A stretch of DNA of 64,000 nucleotides. Origin: an uncultured Bizionia sp. Lineage in GTDB: Bacteria > Bacteroidota > Bacteroidia > Flavobacteriales > Flavobacteriaceae. The stretch lies in contig CANMCF010000004.1 of the NCBI GenBank assembly GCA_947496215.1, forward strand, positions 62,001 through 126,000, in the 5' to 3' direction. A program made the position numbers and the translations under genes. Shown here piece by piece: positions 56,395-64,000 of the stretch; position 1 is the stretch's first letter; the number at the start of each line of letters is the position of its first letter. The notes under the pieces were generated by a model. The model saw only the letters and a program-made list of their open reading frames with translations, had not been told where the DNA came from and did not search any database.

Positions 56395-56529
56395 ATGAAC
56401 ACCATTATTCAGGAAATACTCGTTTTTACGACATTTGCAGTTGCAATGTTCTTTTTGGTGAAGAAATTCTTTTGGAAGAAATCAAAACCAAAAAAGGCTT
56501 GTGGAACCGATGATTGTGGTTGTCATTGA
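56395..56529 (+). CDS. FeoB-associated Cys-rich membrane peptide
   Basis: This 44-residue ORF (MNTIIQEILVFTTFAVAMFF..) has one membrane helix, a basic stretch KKFFWKKSKPKK and a Cys-rich end ACGTDDCGCH. Such small proteins are often encoded just after feoB; a metal-handling role is inferred. The ATG is 46 bases past feoB. Confidence 0.75.
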   Translation: MNTIIQEILVFTTFAVAMFFLVKKFFWKKSKPKKACGTDDCGCH

Positions 56530-56572
56530 ATTTACTTTGAGAAAAGATTCACACCCACTTGAATAAAACAAC

Positions 56573-56800
56573 TTGGCATCAATAATTATTCTCATCGCCT
56601 TTTACTTCGATTTCAAATCTGATAGAGAATCCTTCTTCAAGGATTTAAAAGGAGGTTTGTCCATCTGTGCATCCTTTTTTCTCTATGGAATCACCCTAAG
56701 ATATGTTTTCGATGTAGGGGTGCTTTATGCTGTCTTTTCAATAGGGATAGAAATCCTTTTGTTGTTTGTAATAAAATCTTTTGTGGATAACAGGCGTTAA
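56573..56800 (+). CDS. Small hypothetical membrane protein
   Basis: A TTG-started frame of 75 residues with hydrophobic segments at 3-11, 28-45 and 48-68 and a conserved-looking FKSDRESFFKDLKGG loop. It could be a tail gene of the feo operon. The start is uncertain; the frame ends four bases inside the end of the converging gene. Confidence 0.45.
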   Translation: MASIIILIAFYFDFKSDRESFFKDLKGGLSICASFFLYGITLRYVFDVGVLYAVFSIGIEILLLFVIKSFVDNRR

Positions 56801-57219
56801 TGGCTTACCATCAATTGAATGTAATAATCCTTGTCTTCCAATTTTTCGCCATATACGGGGTATGGTGAAAGATCGAGACCCCCAATGTTCAACCCTTCCG
56901 AAGCAAAGATGTTAGCTATTTGACTTTGAAGCCTTGAAGAAGAGTCAAAAGTCAACTTCTTTTGTTCGATCTTTTCTCCATCTTTGAAGATGTCTATCAA
57001 TACAGTGGCTTCTCCAGCCCAAACACATGATACGTTTTTGGGACAACGAGAATCCGTTACCACTTCAACAAACTTGATGTCCACAGTATCAAAATGCATT
57101 AATTTCCCTAATTGCAACTTGGAGACGATCTTGGGTGTTTCGACTTTTACTTTGCTGGAATCCTGAGCAACACCGACAACTGATAATAAAAGAGCGATAA
57201 TAAATAAAGTTGATTTCAT
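56797..57219 (-). CDS. Secreted hypothetical protein with DSRCP..CVWAGEA motif
   Basis: The 140-residue protein has a signal peptide (MKSTLFIIALLLSVVGVAQ) and the segment TDSRCPKNVSCVWAGEATV, which recurs in many uncharacterised Bacteroidota exported proteins and contains a likely disulfide pair. The rest is beta-rich. Function unknown. It converges on the small gene at 56573. Confidence 0.7.
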   Translation of the reverse strand: MKSTLFIIALLLSVVGVAQDSSKVKVETPKIVSKLQLGKLMHFDTVDIKFVEVVTDSRCPKNVSCVWAGEATVLIDIFKDGEKIEQKKLTFDSSSRLQSQIANIFASEGLNIGGLDLSPYPVYGEKLEDKDYYIQLMVSH

Positions 57220-57289
57220 TGTGATCTGGTTTTAGATTATAAATATAGCGCAAATCGTGCCAAAGTGTATGTGTTTTATTTTTTTTAGT

Positions 57290-57322
57290 TATATTTGAAA
57301 AATTTTTAAGTTAGCTTAAAAA
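57290..57322 (+). promoter_or_regulatory. Promoter and palindromic operator candidate of the DtxR-type gene
   Basis: TATATTTG (57290-57297) fits the -7 box. Directly after it, TTTTTAAG (57303-57310) and CTTAAAAA (57315-57322) form a perfect eight-base dyad with a four-base centre (TTAG), positioned over the expected transcription start, the usual place for a DtxR/MntR repressor site. Confidence 0.55.
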
Positions 57323-57344
57323 AAATATTAAACTAATTAAAAAT

Positions 57345-58004
57345 ATGTCTGTAGCCATAGAGAACTTCGTAAAAGCCATTTACAAGAACAACAATCATGA
57401 TGACAAGGATACCAAGCCAGGAAACATAGCTAAGAAGCTAGGCATATCTAACGCCGCTGCTACAGATATGGCTAAGAAGTTGGCAGCGAAGGAACTATTG
57501 CACTATGAGAAGTACAAAGCATTGAAGTTGACGGAGAAAGGCAGGAAAATGGCTCTTAATGTGGTGCGTAAGCACCGTCTGTGGGAAGCCTTGTTGTTTA
57601 AGATGTTCGATATGTCCCTACACGAAATACATAGGGAAGCCGAATTGTTGGAACATGAGACATCCGATTTTCTAGCTGAAAAGATAAGTGCTTACCTAGG
57701 TAATCCCAAATTCGACCCACATGGAGATCCCATTCCAAATGCAAACGGGGAAATAACTACGGAAGATACATCCATATCATTGGCCAATGCCAAAGAAGGA
57801 GAGGGATACGTTATTTCTCGCTTGATGAGCGAAGACAAGGAATTCTTTGATTTCTGTGCCCAACATGGATTGAAGTACGGAAACTCCATTTTGGTTTCCA
57901 AACAATTCAGCAGCAATAAAATGACTCAAATATTAATTAACAACAATACAATTCTATTAAACGAAGACTTTACAAAAATTATTTATGTTAACGAAATCTT
58001 ATAA
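57345..58004 (+). CDS. DtxR/MntR-type metal-dependent regulator
   Basis: The 219-residue protein has an N-terminal winged helix (KPGNIAKKLGISNAAATDMAKKL..YKALKLTEKGRKMA), a dimerisation/metal domain with HRLWEALLF, Met, Glu-rich LLEHETSDFLAEKISAYLGNPKFDPHGDPIP and a C-terminal SH3/FeoA-like domain. It represses uptake genes when Mn or Fe is bound. Its 3' end overlaps the TonB receptor gene by 20 bases and the ABC genes follow, so it probably controls them. Confidence 0.92.
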   Translation: MSVAIENFVKAIYKNNNHDDKDTKPGNIAKKLGISNAAATDMAKKLAAKELLHYEKYKALKLTEKGRKMALNVVRKHRLWEALLFKMFDMSLHEIHREAELLEHETSDFLAEKISAYLGNPKFDPHGDPIPNANGEITTEDTSISLANAKEGEGYVISRLMSEDKEFFDFCAQHGLKYGNSILVSKQFSSNKMTQILINNNTILLNEDFTKIIYVNEIL

Positions 58005-60243
58005 ACTACTATTGTTAAGCATATTGCTTACAACCTCAATTAATGCACAGAGTATAAAGGGACGAGTTTCCTCTTTGGAAGGTGAAACCTTGCCATATGC
58101 CAATGTGTACTTGAAAAATACAACCAAAGGGAGTACTGTTAACGAAGATGGGACCTATGCAATAGGAAACATTGAAAGTGGTCGCTATGTGATGGTGGCT
58201 TCATTTACTGGCTATAAGACCGTTGAAAGAACAATAGAGATTTCAAGTGATGATTTGACAATGAACTTCATACTTGAGGATGATGAGGCGTTGGATGAAA
58301 TAACGATAACTGGTACCTTGAAAGCAGTTTCAAGATTGGAAAGTGCAGTGCCTGTTGAAATTTATACGCCTACTTTTTTCAAAAGAAACCCAACACCCAA
58401 CATTTTCGAGGCCCTTCAAAATGTAAATGGAGTAAGACCACAACTTAATTGCAATGTTTGCAATACGGGAGATATTCACATTAATGGATTGGAAGGCCCT
58501 TATACCTTGGTGCTTATTGACGGGATGCCCATCGTAAGTGGTTTGTCTACAGTCTATGGTTTGTCTGGTATTCCGAACTCACTCATAGAGCAGGTGGAAG
58601 TTGTAAAGGGACCTGCATCTTCCTTATATGGAAGTGAAGCTGTCGGTGGATTGATAAACATCATAACCAAATTACCGGAGAATGCACCTAAGTTTTTCTC
58701 AGAAGCTTTCGTGACTGGTTGGGGAGAAGCCAATGTGGACTTGGGATTCAAAACAAACGTAGGAAAGAAGGCCAATGTCTTGTTTGGGGCAAACTATTAT
58801 AATTATTCAAATCCAATAGACAACAATAACGACAATTTTACGGATGTGACCTTGCAAGACCGTATCTCGGTTTTTCAAAAATGGAACTTCAAGCGTAATG
58901 AGAATCGTTTGTTTTCCCTTGCAGGGCGATATTTCTATGAAGATCGTTGGGGAGGTGAATTACAATGGAATAAAAACTTCAGAGGTGGAAATGAAGTTTA
59001 TGGAGAAAGCATTTATACCTCACGTTTCGAGATATTGGGGAATTATCAATTGCCGATAAAGGAAAAAGTCAATCTTCAGTTTTCGTATTCAGATCATGAT
59101 CAGAATTCGGTTTATGGAGATATAGCATACTTGGCGCAGCAGCGTATTGGCTTTGGTCAATTGGTTTGGGATAAATCATTGGAGAAGCATGATCTTTTGT
59201 TTGGTGCCGCTCTTCGTTATAATTACTACAATGACAATACGCCGGCAACATTGGAGGCAGACAAGGTAATTATACCATCGGTCTTTGTTCAAGATGAAAT
59301 TGAGATTTCAGAAAAACAAAAGGTTTTGTTGGGAGCCAGATATGATTATGATGATAGACATGGTTCGATTTTCACACCGCGCTTTGCATATAGATATAAG
59401 CCCACAGATGATGACATTGTGAGATTGAATGCAGGAACGGGGTTTAGAGTCGTGAACCTGTTTACGGAAGAACACGCAGCACTCACAGGTGCTAGGGATG
59501 TTATCATAGAAGAAGCCTTGGATCCTGAAAGATCCTACAATGTGACGTTGAATTATTTGAAGAAGTTGTATTTGAAGAGTGGAATGCATTTCACCTTCGA
59601 TGCTTCTGCGTGGTATACTTATTTTACAAATGCGATTATTCCAGATTACGATACCAATCCAAATCAGATTATTTATGATAACTTGGATGGGAATTCCACG
59701 ACAAAAGGAATTAGCTTCAATGTCGATGCTGTTTTTGGTAGTGGGATAAAAGGTTCATTGGGAGCTACATTTCAAGATGTCTCACAAAAGGAGAATGGAG
59801 TGAAGACACAGCAAATACTGACAGAACGATTTACGGGAGTATGGTCTTTTAGTTACAAGCATTACAAGACGAATCTAAAACTGGACTATACAGGTAACAT
59901 ATATGGTCCAATGCGATTGCCAACTCTAGGGGAGTTGGATCCACGAAGTGACTATTCGCCTACTTGGAGCATTCAAAACATACAGTTGACCTACGATGGA
60001 ATAAGTGATTTTGAAGCTTATGTAGGTGTTAAAAACTTATTGGATTGGACGCCTAATAGAGGAAATCCTTTTATTATTGCAAGAGCAGAGGATCCATTTG
60101 ATGAGAATGTTCAATTTGATAACGAAGGACAAGTGGTGGCAACACAGGATAATCCATATGCATTAACATTCGATCCAGCATACGTATACGGTCCAAATCA
60201 AGGAATTCGTTTGTTTTTTGGATTGAGGTATACTTTGAAATAA
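57985..60243 (+). CDS. TonB-dependent receptor for metal uptake
   Basis: The 752-residue receptor has a signal peptide ending SINAQ, a carboxypeptidase-regulatory-like domain (about 25-105), a plug with IDGMPIVSGLSTVYGLSG and VEVVKGPASSLYGSEAVGGLINII, and a barrel ending RLFFGLRYTLK. LNCNVCNTGDIHINGL in the plug has a CxxC pair that may bind metal. It overlaps the DtxR-type gene by 20 bases and precedes the metal ABC transporter. The exact ligand is not known. Confidence 0.92.
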   Translation: MLTKSYKLLLLSILLTTSINAQSIKGRVSSLEGETLPYANVYLKNTTKGSTVNEDGTYAIGNIESGRYVMVASFTGYKTVERTIEISSDDLTMNFILEDDEALDEITITGTLKAVSRLESAVPVEIYTPTFFKRNPTPNIFEALQNVNGVRPQLNCNVCNTGDIHINGLEGPYTLVLIDGMPIVSGLSTVYGLSGIPNSLIEQVEVVKGPASSLYGSEAVGGLINIITKLPENAPKFFSEAFVTGWGEANVDLGFKTNVGKKANVLFGANYYNYSNPIDNNNDNFTDVTLQDRISVFQKWNFKRNENRLFSLAGRYFYEDRWGGELQWNKNFRGGNEVYGESIYTSRFEILGNYQLPIKEKVNLQFSYSDHDQNSVYGDIAYLAQQRIGFGQLVWDKSLEKHDLLFGAALRYNYYNDNTPATLEADKVIIPSVFVQDEIEISEKQKVLLGARYDYDDRHGSIFTPRFAYRYKPTDDDIVRLNAGTGFRVVNLFTEEHAALTGARDVIIEEALDPERSYNVTLNYLKKLYLKSGMHFTFDASAWYTYFTNAIIPDYDTNPNQIIYDNLDGNSTTKGISFNVDAVFGSGIKGSLGATFQDVSQKENGVKTQQILTERFTGVWSFSYKHYKTNLKLDYTGNIYGPMRLPTLGELDPRSDYSPTWSIQNIQLTYDGISDFEAYVGVKNLLDWTPNRGNPFIIARAEDPFDENVQFDNEGQVVATQDNPYALTFDPAYVYGPNQGIRLFFGLRYTLK

Positions 60244-60299
60244 CTGTTAGGCAGATGAAAAACTGTTTTTATGAATTACCAAAATAAAATATAACGACA

Positions 60300-61214
60300 A
60301 TGAGAAAGAATATAGCAATTTTATGTGTCATCATACTTGCGTTTAGTTGTAAGGATGAGCAGAAAGAAGAAGGAGGGAAACTAAATGTAGTAACGACGAC
60401 TACGATGATAACCGATTTGGTTGAAAACATAGGTGGAGATAACATAGAACTCAAAGGCTTGATGGGGAGTGGAGTGGATCCACATTTGTACAAGGCTAGC
60501 GAAGGAGACGTCTCCAAACTCGTGAATGCGGATATCATTTTCTACAACGGATTGCATTTGGAAGGAAAACTGGTTGAAGTCTTTGAAAAGATGGGAAGCC
60601 AAGCGAAGACACAAATAGCCTTGGCTGAAGCTTTGGATAAGAGCACATTGATTGGATCGGAATACTTTGCGTCAAATTACGATCCGCACGTGTGGTTCGA
60701 TATGGGGTATTTCAAGACATTTGCAAAACGAGTAACCGAAGTGTTGTCGGAAAAAGATCCAGAAAACGCAGCTAATTACAAGCAAAACGAAAAGAAATAT
60801 TTGGAAAAGCTAGATGAGTTGCAATCAAAATTATCAGCAACGATAGAAACATTGCCAAAGGAAAAACGTACTTTGGTAACTGCCCATGATGCTTTTAATT
60901 ACTTTGGGAAGGCATTCGACTTCGAAGTTGTGGGCTTACAAGGTTTGTCCACAGCAACGGAAGCTGGAGTACAGGATGTTCAAAAACTGGCAGCGTTCAT
61001 CATCGAAAAAGATGTAAAGGCCATTTTCGTGGAAAGTTCTGTGCCTAAACGTACGATAGAAGCATTGCAAGCAGCAGTAAAATCCAAAGGACATGATGTT
61101 GCCATTGGAGGGACTTTGTATTCCGATGCCTTGGGAAATGCAGGTACCATCGAAGGAACTTACATTGGGATGTTCGAATACAATGTGAATACCATAGTGA
61201 ATGCACTGAAGTAA
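60300..61214 (+). CDS. Metal ABC transporter substrate-binding lipoprotein
   Basis: The 304-residue cluster A-I binding protein (ZnuA/PsaA/MntC type) has a lipoprotein signal (AFSC, Cys17), and the metal ligands His in VDPHLYKAS, His in YDPHVWFD, His or Glu in VTAHDAFNYF and Asp in LYSDALG. It lacks the His-rich loop of zinc-specific ZnuA, so manganese or iron is more likely than zinc. It is in one operon with the ATPase and permeases. Confidence 0.93.
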   Translation: MRKNIAILCVIILAFSCKDEQKEEGGKLNVVTTTTMITDLVENIGGDNIELKGLMGSGVDPHLYKASEGDVSKLVNADIIFYNGLHLEGKLVEVFEKMGSQAKTQIALAEALDKSTLIGSEYFASNYDPHVWFDMGYFKTFAKRVTEVLSEKDPENAANYKQNEKKYLEKLDELQSKLSATIETLPKEKRTLVTAHDAFNYFGKAFDFEVVGLQGLSTATEAGVQDVQKLAAFIIEKDVKAIFVESSVPKRTIEALQAAVKSKGHDVAIGGTLYSDALGNAGTIEGTYIGMFEYNVNTIVNALK

Positions 61215-61278
61215 GCATCGCAATATCGAAAATTGAAGTTCAATCAAAGAGATTCCCACTTTTGTGGTAATGACAATT

Positions 61279-62016
61279 ATGAGTAAGAACATAGCAGTAA
61301 AAGTAGACGATTTAACAGTGGCGTACAATTACAAGCCAGTGCTTTGGGATATCGATTTGGAAATTCCTGAAGGTGTGCTTATGGCTATAGTCGGACCCAA
61401 TGGAGCAGGGAAATCGACATTGATAAAATCCATTCTTGGAATTTTGAAACCCATCGCTGGAAGTGTGAGCATATATGGCAAGCCATATGAAAAACAACGT
61501 TCCATGGTTGCCTATGTGCCGCAGAAGGGCAGTGTGGATTGGGATTTCCCGACTACGGCCTTGGATGTGGTCATGATGGGAACCTATGGAAGTCTGGGAT
61601 GGATAAGACGACCGAAGCAAAAGGAGAAGAAATTGGCTTTGGAGGCTTTGGAAAAAGTAGGAATGTTGGCTTTCAAAGGGAGACAAATCAGTCAGTTGTC
61701 GGGAGGGCAACAACAACGAATCTTCTTGGCTAGGGCATTGGTGCAAAATGCATCGATCTATTTCATGGATGAACCTTTTCAAGGTGTGGATGCCACGACC
61801 GAAATAGCCATCATCAACATATTGAAGGAATTGCGAAAAGCGGGGAAAACGGTAATTGTGGTACATCATGATTTGCAAACCGTTCCAGAATATTTCGATT
61901 GGGTGACGTTTTTGAATGTAAAGAAGATTGCCACAGGTCCGGTAAAGGATATTTTCAACGACGACAATTTGACCAAGACATATGGTATTAACTATAAAGT
62001 AAGTATTCAAGAATGA
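61279..62016 (+). CDS. Metal ABC transporter ATP-binding protein
   Basis: Walker A is GPNGAGKST, the Q loop lies in AYVPQKG, the signature is LSGGQQQR, Walker B is IYFMDEP and the switch His follows in VIVVHHDL. I prefer ATG 61279 (MSKNIAVKV), though in-frame GTG 61264 and ATG 61270 are possible. The family is MntB/ZnuC. The next gene overlaps by four bases. Confidence 0.94.
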   Translation: MSKNIAVKVDDLTVAYNYKPVLWDIDLEIPEGVLMAIVGPNGAGKSTLIKSILGILKPIAGSVSIYGKPYEKQRSMVAYVPQKGSVDWDFPTTALDVVMMGTYGSLGWIRRPKQKEKKLALEALEKVGMLAFKGRQISQLSGGQQQRIFLARALVQNASIYFMDEPFQGVDATTEIAIINILKELRKAGKTVIVVHHDLQTVPEYFDWVTFLNVKKIATGPVKDIFNDDNLTKTYGINYKVSIQE

Positions 62017-62417
62017 TGAATGCCGCCCAATCCATGGAATTGTTTGTGGCCATTAACCTGTTGGCAGTTGGTTTGTCCCATTTTTTGCAACCAAGGATTT
62101 GGGTTGACTTCTTTGTGCTCCTACATTCGAAAAGCAATGTTGGGAACATTGTCAATGCATTGATTGCTTTGGGAATGGGATCCATAATCCTTGCATTTCA
62201 CCTTATATGGCAATGGCCAAAGGTATTGATAACCATATATGCGATCTATCAAATCTTAAAGGGATTTGCATACTTGATGAAACCATCTCTGGGGGTTGCT
62301 AGCATAGGGAGGATAACGATGGAAAAGGCCAACAGGTTTAAATGGACTGGATTGATCATGTCGGTTTTTGCATTGTCCATCTTTTATGACCTTTTACAAG
62401 TAACACCATTTAAATAA
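62013..62417 (+). CDS. Four-helix membrane protein inside the metal ABC operon
   Basis: The 134-residue protein has four hydrophobic segments (about 10-28, 42-66, 68-88, 110-130) and the early [18 protein letters not shown] do not recognise the family. It overlaps the ATPase gene by ATGA and precedes the permease, so it is co-expressed; it may be an accessory component. Confidence 0.65.
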   Translation: MMNAAQSMELFVAINLLAVGLSHFLQPRIWVDFFVLLHSKSNVGNIVNALIALGMGSIILAFHLIWQWPKVLITIYAIYQILKGFAYLMKPSLGVASIGRITMEKANRFKWTGLIMSVFALSIFYDLLQVTPFK

Positions 62418-62484
62418 GAAAGCCATCGACTTAAAAGAATACATATCACTCGTTTTTTCTGATTATACACTCAGAACGATAACC

Positions 62485-63552
62485 TTGGGAACGGCAATAC
62501 TAGGAGCTGTCTGTGGTATGCTTGGTAGCTTTGCGGTACTACGAAAGCAAAGTCTGCTGGGAGATGCCATATCTCATGCTGCACTACCAGGAATAGCCAT
62601 CGCGTTTTTGATTACCGGTGCAAAGGATAGCAATGTATTGCTATTGGGAGCGTTGGTTAGTGGGCTGATTGGAACCTTTTGGATTCGAGGGATCATAACC
62701 AAGACACATTTGAAATCTGATACGGCCTTGGGACTCATATTGTCTTTGTTCTTTGGGTTTGGCATGTTGTTGCTTACCTTCATTCAAAAACAACCCAATG
62801 CCAATCAAGCAGGTTTGGACAAATATCTATTTGGGCAAGCTGCAACTTTGGTGGAAAGCGATGTATGGCTAATGTCCATTGTAACTGGAATTTGCCTTGT
62901 AGTGCTTTTGTTGTTTTGGAAGGAGTTCAAGATATTGTTGTTCGATGCCGATTATACCAAGACATTGGGATTCAATACCAAATTCATTGATGTCTTAATT
63001 ACCAGTTTCATCGTATTGGCAATCGTTTTGGGATTGCAGACCGTAGGTGTCGTTTTGATGAGTGCGATGTTGTTGGCTCCAGCGGCGGCAGCCAGACAGT
63101 GGACGAATAGTTTGGGAGTCATGGTGTTTCTTGCCGCCATCTTTGGTGCGTTTTCCGGTGTTTTTGGAACAGCCATCAGTGCAACGCAAAACAATTTGTC
63201 CACAGGGCCGGTAATTGTTTTGGTCGCTTCGGTATTTGTGTTGTTTTCCTTTGTGTTTTCGCCAAGCAGGGGATTGTTGTTCAAGCAAATCAGGTTCATA
63301 AAGAATCGTCGGGATTTGAAACTCCACAAGACATTGGCGTTCATGTACAACATAGCGGAAACTCACGATGACATTTCACACCCACATACCATCAAGATCT
63401 TGAATAATTTTCAAGGATTTACACGTAGGACACTTCAGAAGTTGGTGGATCGGGGTTATGTGATACTGGAAGGTGCAATGTGGAGTTTGACGGAAGAAGG
63501 TTTTAAAGTCGCTTCCAATTTGTATAACCAACTAACAGAAGACAATGAGTAA
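62485..63552 (+). CDS. Metal ABC permease with fused C-terminal winged helix
   Basis: The permease part (about 1-265) has eight or nine helices with GSFAVLRKQSLLGDAISHAALPGIAIAF, the family signature. The C-terminal 85 residues (LHKTLAFMYNIAETHDDISHPHTI..LVDRGYVILEGAMWSLTEEG) form a DtxR-like winged helix. The first standard start is TTG 62485, but the frame is open and protein-like from about 62425 (IDLKEYISLVFSDYTLRTIT), where homologues begin; the only near-start there is ATC. The true start is unsettled. The next permease overlaps its end. Confidence 0.88.
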   Translation: MGTAILGAVCGMLGSFAVLRKQSLLGDAISHAALPGIAIAFLITGAKDSNVLLLGALVSGLIGTFWIRGIITKTHLKSDTALGLILSLFFGFGMLLLTFIQKQPNANQAGLDKYLFGQAATLVESDVWLMSIVTGICLVVLLLFWKEFKILLFDADYTKTLGFNTKFIDVLITSFIVLAIVLGLQTVGVVLMSAMLLAPAAAARQWTNSLGVMVFLAAIFGAFSGVFGTAISATQNNLSTGPVIVLVASVFVLFSFVFSPSRGLLFKQIRFIKNRRDLKLHKTLAFMYNIAETHDDISHPHTIKILNNFQGFTRRTLQKLVDRGYVILEGAMWSLTEEGFKVASNLYNQLTEDNE

Positions 63553-64000
63553 TGCTCAAATAGAAATACAGCTTATTGCTAGTTTGGTGGCCATAGCCTG
63601 CGCGATTCCTGGAACATTTTTGATATTACGTAAAATGGCAATGATCAGTGATGCCATAAGTCACTCGATATTACCGGGAATCGTCATAGGTTTTTTCATT
63701 ACTCAAGATTTGAATTCTCCACTTTTGATCCTTTTGGCGGCCTTGACCGGAATCATCACGGTGGTCTTGGTGGAGCGAATCCAGAGAACTGGGCTGGTAA
63801 AGGAAGATACGGCAATTGGCTTGGTTTTCCCCGTTTTGTTTAGCATTGGGGTGATCATGATAGCCAAGAATGCAAATGACGTGCACTTGGATGTCGATGC
63901 CGTGTTGTTGGGAGAGTTGGCTTTTGCTCCTTTCGACAGACTACTTGTTGGCGGTGTGGATGTCGGACCGAAATCATTATGGGTGATAGGAAGCATCCTG
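63545..64000 (+). CDS. Second metal ABC permease (cut by window end)
   Basis: From ATG 63545 the frame runs to the window edge, giving 152 residues: LIASLVAIACAIPGTFLILRKMAMISDAISHSILPGIVIGF in outline and GLVKEDTAIGLVFPVLFSIGVI, the ZnuB/MntC-type permease pattern. The start overlaps the preceding stop (ATGAGTAA). It would pair with the first permease to form a heterodimeric channel. Confidence 0.9.
   Translation, partial: MSNAQIEIQLIASLVAIACAIPGTFLILRKMAMISDAISHSILPGIVIGFFITQDLNSPLLILLAALTGIITVVLVERIQRTGLVKEDTAIGLVFPVLFSIGVIMIAKNANDVHLDVDAVLLGELAFAPFDRLLVGGVDVGPKSLWVIGSIL

Noticed and set aside
61312..62010. 232-aa open frame on the minus strand
   Set aside because: It is a shadow of the ABC ATPase gene, which has all nucleotide-binding motifs.

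Overview
The window reads as a chromosome segment of a marine-type Flavobacteriaceae (Bacteroidota) bacterium. Evidence is the low to moderate G+C, TAnnTTTG -7 promoter boxes, TonB-dependent receptors paired with lipoproteins, DUF4270 and DUF5916 proteins, a type IX secretion (T9SS) sorting domain, and tRNA genes without encoded CCA. The species cannot be named from this.

Layout. 0-3.5 kb: a biotin-locus-type beta-ketoacyl synthase, two small proteins and a 2OG-Fe(II) oxygenase. 3.6-8.6 kb: a very AT-rich defence island, all on the minus strand. It holds a Hachiman system (HamA nuclease plus HamB helicase) and a separate two-gene unit, a small P-loop protein next to an Mrr-like nuclease, which I do not recognise as a named system. 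Related junction sequences sit before, between and after the two units, as if they were exchangeable cassettes. 8.7-12.5 kb: S41 peptidase, AraC regulator, beta-barrel protein, lipoprotein. 12.5-17.6 kb: biotin genes bioA, bioD, DUF2007, bioF and an EamA transporter, interrupted by a GIY-YIG gene embedded in palindromic REP-like repeats. 18-23 kb: small regulators, GNAT acetyltransferase, umuC/umuD, and a membrane AraC regulator. 23-35 kb: secreted LamG/T9SS protein, DUF5916 protein, ATP synthase atpD-atpC, and a TonB receptor with a GDSL lipoprotein. 35-45 kb: housekeeping genes glmS, DUF4270, glgA-like, panC-panD, a flippase-like protein, radA and tRNA-Pro. radA and tRNA-Pro lie between two inverted, nearly identical copies of a 381-aa esterase-like gene. 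46.7-51.7 kb: an AT-rich mobile zone with one IS1-family transposase, two broken IS1 copies, a RelE/ParE toxin-antitoxin pair, a large L-domain-like lipoprotein, a decayed serine recombinase and tRNA-Asn. 51.7-64 kb: rseP, SCO1, then a metal-uptake region: feoAB, a DtxR-type regulator with a palindromic operator candidate, a TonB receptor, and an ABC transporter (binding protein, ATPase, two permeases, the last cut by the window edge).

How the genes work together. The DtxR-type repressor probably controls its own promoter and the co-directional TonB receptor and ABC genes: outer membrane uptake, then periplasmic capture, then inner membrane import of Mn, Zn or Fe. FeoAB adds ferrous iron import. 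BioF, BioD and BioA carry out consecutive biotin steps. HamA and HamB should act together against phage. The P-loop/Mrr pair is the best candidate here for an undescribed defence system.
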